Shown here: piece by piece, positions 60,252 through 64,000 of the stretch | Position numbering within the stretch: position 1 is the stretch's first letter | Layout: each line of letters begins with the position of its first letter | Assembly: GCA_964001305.1 (NCBI GenBank) | Contig: CAXFAI010000023.1 | Coordinates: forward strand, 12,441-76,440 | DNA: 64,000 nt | Direction of reading: 5' to 3' | Source of the DNA: CAJXMH01 sp964001305 | GTDB lineage: Bacteria > Bacteroidota > Bacteroidia > Flavobacteriales_E > Vicingaceae | Position numbers and translations under genes: made by a program | Notes under the pieces: model-generated | What the model was told of the DNA's origin: nothing | Databases searched by the model: none | Seen by the model: the letters and a program-made list of their open reading frames with translations, nothing else

Positions 60252-61151
60252 TTACTTATTTTTCCTAAGTTTTTCATAGTTGTTGGCATTACCGGGGTCT
60301 ATGGTAATTAGAAGCTCAGTTATTTCAGTAATCTCTTGCGGATTGGCTTCTTCGTATAAATTGACTACCTCTTGCATTTTAGCATTAAAAAACGCTTGAA
60401 GGTTATAAGAAGAGGGATTGACATTATGAATCGCTTTTAAGCCTTTCAAACTTTCAGAAATTTTTCTTCTTGCCTTAATCATATTCTCTTGCATAACATC
60501 CATCCCTAGGCGATGATATTCGTAGTAGGTTTTACGCAGGGGTTTAAAGCGTGCGCTCAAAGTATTTTCAATTAACCAATATCTATTTTTCTGTTCTTCA
60601 AAAGCTTTCCAACCAGATTCCGAAGAACTTTGTGCACTATTCACAATTCTTTGAGCTTCTTGTAAATAGGGTGTTCCACCTTCTAAGGCAAATGAATCGT
60701 AGTCATAGCCTAAAATCATGTATAAATAAAAAGCTATAATTGAAGACAATTCACCACTATATGTACCAGGGTTAAATAGCAAAGGCTCAAACTGACTGTA
60801 TGTTATTACAAAGTCATTGTCCTTAATATTCATGATTGGTGTCTTGTAATCTGTGTTAAAAACAGGTCTAGATGCTTGAATTTGAATATTTCCACTAAAT
60901 TGATTGGTGCTAATTCGCTCATTTAGGGTGATAAATATGCTACAATCAATCCTTTCAAAAGCTTCATATTCATCTTTTGTCCATTTCCTTCCATTCACAA
61001 AGTTGAAAATAGCCTTCTCCATTTCATCAAAAATGACACGTTCACTACCACTTATTTGTCTGGAATTAATATCGACAACACAATTGAATTCTTGCGCTTT
61101 TAAGCTTAATGATAAACAACTAAATAATATTATTACAACTACCCTAAACAT
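60252..61151 (-). CDS. porD: type IX secretion protein PorD (DUF4835)
   Basis: A 299-residue exported protein. Signal peptide 1-19 (ending LSLSLKAQ), then EFNCVVDINSRQISGSERVIFDEMEKAIFNFVNGRKWTKDEY, the DUF4835 opening. Middle family phrases are FVITYSQFEPLLFNPGTYSGELSSIIAFYLYMILGYDYDSFALEGG and GWKAFEEQKNRYWLIENTLS. PorD was identified in Porphyromonas as needed for T9SS function, which fits the several T9SS-sorted proteins in this window. It overlaps coaBC by 13 bases, so it is translated with it. Confidence 0.88.
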   Translation of the reverse strand: MFRVVVIILFSCLSLSLKAQEFNCVVDINSRQISGSERVIFDEMEKAIFNFVNGRKWTKDEYEAFERIDCSIFITLNERISTNQFSGNIQIQASRPVFNTDYKTPIMNIKDNDFVITYSQFEPLLFNPGTYSGELSSIIAFYLYMILGYDYDSFALEGGTPYLQEAQRIVNSAQSSSESGWKAFEEQKNRYWLIENTLSARFKPLRKTYYEYHRLGMDVMQENMIKARRKISESLKGLKAIHNVNPSSYNLQAFFNAKMQEVVNLYEEANPQEITEITELLITIDPGNANNYEKLRKNK

Positions 61152-62332
61152 TTCAATTCGATTTCGTTTATCAAATTATTGGCCACTTCTTGCTTACTCA
61201 TTAAATCCGTTTTGTGAATTGTTCCGTCCTTATGAATGAAATTTACTTGATTGGTATCATAGCCAAAGCCAGCACCTGAATCTTGCAATGAATTCAAAAC
61301 AATTAAATCCAGATTTTTTGTCAACAACTTTTTCTTAGCATTTTCTAATTCATTTTCAGTTTCTAAGGCAAATCCCACTAAAATCTGAGCATTTTGTTTG
61401 TGCTCACCTAACCATTTTAAAATGTCGGTCGTTTTTTGAAGCTCAATAGTTAATGAAGCGTCATCTTTCTTAATCTTCTGACTTGCTTTATGCATCGGTG
61501 TATAATCGGCAACTGCAGCAGACATAATTATGCAATCTGCATTCTTAGAGTGACTTTTCATCCTTTCTAGCATTTCATGAGCGCTTTTTACTCCTATAAC
61601 TTCAACTCCCTTAGGATGATTCAAACTAGTTGGACCAGAAACTAAAGTTACTCTTGCTCCTCTTTTTTGAAATTCTTCAGCAATTGCATAGCCCATTTTT
61701 CCTGAACTATGATTTCCAATAAATCGCACAGGATCTAATTCTTCATAGGTAGGACCTGCTGAAACTAAAACGTTTTTGTCAGCCCAAACAGAATTTATGC
61801 TTTGCTCAAGAAACTCAATAATATTTTCGGGCTCAGCCATTCTGCCTTCACCTTCTAAGCCACTGGCTAACTCGCCTTTTTCTGCTGGTATTATAAAATC
61901 ACCACCTTGAGCAAGTTTCTCTAAATTAGCTTTTACGGTAAAATGTTGATACATATCTAAATCCATAGCAGGTGCAAGAAAAACTGAATTTTCCATGGAA
62001 AAGTATGTAGCCAAAAGAACATTATCACAAATGCCATTTGCCATTTTAGCAATGGTATTTGCCGTAGCCGGGGCTAATAAAAAAAAGTCAGCCCATTTGG
62101 CTAACTCTACATGATTATTCCATTCACCGTTCGATTTATTAAAATACTCAACAGTTACCGGATTTTTAGATAAGGTAGATAAAGTAAGAGGCGTAATAAA
62201 GTTTGTTGAATCAGGGGTCATCAACACCTTTACATTAGCCCCTTTTTTTATCAATAATCTGCAAAGAGCAGCAGATTTATAGGCAGCAATACCAGCACTT
62301 ACGGCTAGCAATACATTTTTGCCTGTTAACAT
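61139..62332 (-). CDS. coaBC: bifunctional phosphopantothenoylcysteine decarboxylase/synthase CoaBC
   Basis: A 397-residue enzyme for two steps of coenzyme A synthesis. CoaC half (1-190): GKNVLLAVSAGIAAYKSAALCRLL, active His74 in WNNHVEL, LAPATANTIAKMANG, and AMDLDMYQ. CoaB half: SAGPTYEELDPVRFIGNHSSGKMGYAIAEEF, AAVADYTP, KKxxxDxLVxN-like KNLDLIVLNSLQDSGAGFG. The loop that carries Cys158 in E. coli (LACG) reads LASG here, with Ser157 at that position. It is followed three bases downstream of the omega subunit gene. Confidence 0.95.
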   Translation of the reverse strand: MLTGKNVLLAVSAGIAAYKSAALCRLLIKKGANVKVLMTPDSTNFITPLTLSTLSKNPVTVEYFNKSNGEWNNHVELAKWADFFLLAPATANTIAKMANGICDNVLLATYFSMENSVFLAPAMDLDMYQHFTVKANLEKLAQGGDFIIPAEKGELASGLEGEGRMAEPENIIEFLEQSINSVWADKNVLVSAGPTYEELDPVRFIGNHSSGKMGYAIAEEFQKRGARVTLVSGPTSLNHPKGVEVIGVKSAHEMLERMKSHSKNADCIIMSAAVADYTPMHKASQKIKKDDASLTIELQKTTDILKWLGEHKQNAQILVGFALETENELENAKKKLLTKNLDLIVLNSLQDSGAGFGYDTNQVNFIHKDGTIHKTDLMSKQEVANNLINEIELKCLG

Positions 62333-62334
62333 TT

Positions 62335-62664
62335 TTAGTCTTCAATGTCTTTTGAAGGGTCTCTAAAGTAAGTCTCGTCATTCAAATACTCATGTAAAGA
62401 CAGTGAGTTTGGCTTTGGAAGACTTTCATAAAACTTAGAAATTTCAATTTGCTCTCTATTTTCAAAAACTTCATCCAAATTATCTGAAGTTGTGGCAAAC
62501 TCAGCTAATTTAGAGTTTAACTCTTCTTTCATTTTAACACTAATCTGGTTCGCTCTTTTTGAAACAATAGCAATTGCTTCATAAATGTTACCAGTTTTAC
62601 CATCAATTTCAGCAACATTTCTTGTAACTGTTGTATCTGGTGCGTCTATTTCTTTATAATTCAT
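62335..62664 (-). CDS. rpoZ: RNA polymerase omega subunit (RpoZ/Rpb6-like)
   Basis: A 109-residue protein. TTVTRNVAEIDGKTGNIYEAIAIVSKRANQISVKMKEELNSKL (~11-53) is the Rpb6/omega fold contacting beta-prime, and EFATTSDNLDEVFENREQIEISKFYESLPKP is the Bacteroidota extension. The gene lies between bamD (11-base overlap) and coaBC (2-base gap), as in many Bacteroidota. Confidence 0.88.
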   Translation of the reverse strand: MNYKEIDAPDTTVTRNVAEIDGKTGNIYEAIAIVSKRANQISVKMKEELNSKLAEFATTSDNLDEVFENREQIEISKFYESLPKPNSLSLHEYLNDETYFRDPSKDIED

Positions 62665-63475
62665 TTTTATCTGGATTTTCTTCTACAAATTGTTCTTTAG
62701 CTCTAATAATTCTAGCATATATGGTTTCGGCCTCATTGACTTGATTACCGTCTGCAAAATTATCAATAAAATCATAATAAGCCTCAATCCCTTTATTAAA
62801 GCGCTCTAACTTTTTTTCATCAATACTTTTTATGGCTAATTCATAGTATGATTTTAAAATTAACATTTTGATTTCCTCTTCAAATATGGAATTCGGATAA
62901 TCTTGCAATGTATTCTCTAAAGCTACTATGGCAGCTTTGTACTGCTTAATTTTATAGTACTGTTTGCTATTTTCAAAATCTTTAGTTTCAAGCTTTAATT
63001 GCAGTTCATCTACCAAATGGTTAGCACTATCCACCAAAGGACTTTTTGGGTAAGTATTTACAAAAACTTGAAGTTCGTCTATTGCTTTATAGGTTGGCTC
63101 TTGATCTAAAGAAGGAATTGGTGAGTCCAAATAATTACAATAAGCACTCATAAATAGTGCATCTTCAGCAAACTCACTTAATGGGTAGGTTCTAGCGTAT
63201 TGCTTAAAATGATATGCTGCTTGGATATTGTAATTCAAATAATAGTTAGCATAGCAGTAATAATAGTAGATTTTTTGACCTTTATCTGTACCTCTATATA
63301 AAGGGATTAGCTCTTCCAGCAAAGGCATTGCTTTTAAATAGTCACCCTCTACGTAATACTCAACTGTTTTCTGGTATTTTAATTCCGGGTTAGGGCTTTT
63401 CAATACTTTATTGTATTCGCTGCAAGCGGAAAGAATAAGTATCACTAAAAGACCAAGGATCCATTTTTTTTGCAT
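62654..63475 (-). CDS. bamD: outer-membrane assembly lipoprotein BamD
   Basis: A 273-residue lipoprotein: MQKKWILGLLVILILSAC gives lipobox Cys18. TPR repeats follow: KYQKTVEYYVEGDYLKAMPLLEELIPLYRGT, YYYYCYANYYLNYNIQAAYHFKQYARTYPLSEFAEDALFMSAYCNYL and YYKIKQYKAAIVALENTLQDYPNSIFEEEI. It is an essential BAM-complex subunit that helps BamA insert outer-membrane barrels. Longer in-frame starts (63514, 63499) exist, but the ATG at 63475 gives the correct signal and sits six bases after the -7 box. Confidence 0.93.
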   Translation of the reverse strand: MQKKWILGLLVILILSACSEYNKVLKSPNPELKYQKTVEYYVEGDYLKAMPLLEELIPLYRGTDKGQKIYYYYCYANYYLNYNIQAAYHFKQYARTYPLSEFAEDALFMSAYCNYLDSPIPSLDQEPTYKAIDELQVFVNTYPKSPLVDSANHLVDELQLKLETKDFENSKQYYKIKQYKAAIVALENTLQDYPNSIFEEEIKMLILKSYYELAIKSIDEKKLERFNKGIEAYYDFIDNFADGNQVNEAETIYARIIRAKEQFVEENPDKNEL

Positions 63476-63480
63476 GGGCA

Positions 63481-63488
63481 CAAAAGTA
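63481..63488 (-). promoter_or_regulatory. -7 box for the bamD-rpoZ-coaBC-porD operon
   Basis: Minus-strand TACTTTTG ends six bases before the bamD ATG at 63475, so transcription would begin at about the start codon. This supports the short start. Confidence 0.42.
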
Positions 63489-63605
63489 GCTTTTTTCATT
63501 ATGCCTTTAAACATGATTTTTTAGCCATTAACGAATATTCACTTAATTAATAGTAGAATGTTGAAAAGAGACTTTTATTGTAAGGATAGAAAGCGAATAT
63601 GCCAA

Positions 63606-63613
63606 TACTTTTG
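63606..63613 (+). promoter_or_regulatory. -7 box for the truncated gene at the window end
   Basis: TACTTTTG, 28 bases before the ATG at 63641. A TTG at 63578-63580 is 25 bases away, slightly beyond the preferred spacing. Confidence 0.35.
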
Positions 63614-63640
63614 TTTCAAATTTTAATTTGTTAGACAGTT

Positions 63641-64000
63641 ATGAAATACATATCCCTTTTTTCAATTCTATTTATAAGTCTAGTTCAGTTTAGTAAAGCG
63701 CAACATACCTTGGTGCTCAATTCTGGAGAAAAAATAGAAGGAGTTGTAATTGAACTTCAAAATGATATCTGGACAATGGTCGTAGATGGTAAAGAGAAAA
63801 AAGTTCAAATGAAGGAAGTAAGTTCAGTCTTTTTTAAAGAGTATGTTCCTTATGATGGTACTTACATTCCTGATACCAAAGAAGAGGTTTTAGAAGTAGA
63901 TGGTTTTACAGTAAAGTATCAGCTAAAGGATAGAAAACTGATTAAAAATCCTGAATTATCAATTGGTTCAGAAGATCATGGGACAGTGGTAGTTAAAATA
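63641..64000 (+). CDS. exported protein, C-terminus cut by the window; possible TonB-like C-terminal domain
   Basis: I translated 120 residues from the ATG at 63641 to the edge. Signal peptide ~1-21 (LVQFSKAQ), then HTLVLNSGEKIEGVVIELQNDIWTMVVDGKEKKVQMKEVSSVFF, a small beta-rich region. The visible end, KNPELSIGSEDHGTVVVKI, resembles the start of a TonB C-terminal domain as found in Bacteroidota energy-transducer-like proteins. The rest lies outside the window, so this is a partial gene and the domain call is a guess. Confidence 0.6.
   Translation, partial: MKYISLFSILFISLVQFSKAQHTLVLNSGEKIEGVVIELQNDIWTMVVDGKEKKVQMKEVSSVFFKEYVPYDGTYIPDTKEEVLEVDGFTVKYQLKDRKLIKNPELSIGSEDHGTVVVKI

Noticed and set aside
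1..64000. tRNA, rRNA, insertion sequences, prophage or integrase genes.
   Set aside because: None could be recognised on either strand.

Overview
The window comes from a low-GC, AT-rich member of the Bacteroidota, most likely the order Flavobacteriales. I infer this from several type IX secretion (T9SS) C-terminal sorting domains, a PorD (DUF4835) gene, Bacteroidota-typical families (DUF5686, DUF5916, DUF3667, DUF1207, DUF6155, DUF5074-like propellers), and many TAnnTTTG -7 promoter boxes with very few Shine-Dalgarno sites. I see no tRNA, rRNA, insertion sequence, prophage or CRISPR array. The gene set is chromosomal and tightly packed; 7 of 11 convergent gene pairs overlap at their stop codons.

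Region by region. 1-2.1 kb: the N-terminal half of a CzcA/CusA-type metal efflux RND pump behind a small His-rich secreted protein. 2.1-15.9 kb: mixed housekeeping genes: an S4 RNA-binding protein, a DEAD-box RNA helicase, a DUF3667 membrane protein, an OMPLA-like phospholipase, a RadD-like helicase, RF3, an alpha/beta hydrolase, and a TlpA-like/Sco1 redox pair followed by two tiny lipoproteins. 15.9-31.7 kb: a long minus-strand cobalamin block. A B12 riboswitch (about 31471-31640) leads six tightly packed genes: a T9SS-sorted beta-propeller, a second T9SS protein, a BtuB-like TonB receptor, a propeller lipoprotein, a BtuF-like protein without signal peptide, and a PP-loop ATPase. Then come a 1884-residue protein with 21 copies of a 57-residue repeat and a lipoprotein BtuF, BtuC and BtuD. 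Read together, this is a complete path from surface capture through outer-membrane transport to inner-membrane import.

31.7-48.3 kb: SUI1/YciH, TIGR02757, acyltransferase, Nudix hydrolase, S1/P1 nuclease, thioesterase, several secreted or outer-membrane proteins, LysE, an ABC-F ATPase, and an ECF sigma factor with a putative membrane partner. 48.3-48.8 kb: a 493-base gene-free stretch holding two related, minus-strand structured RNA units, each ending in an intrinsic terminator. Their closing stems differ in sequence but both stay complementary, while an inner core of about 35 bases is conserved. This is the strongest candidate for something undescribed. 48.8-64 kb: a TPR protein, GyrA, ClpC, a T9SS type B secreted protein, FabI, and a RecN-PorD-CoaBC-omega-BamD cluster, ending in a truncated secreted gene that may be entering a TonB-like domain.
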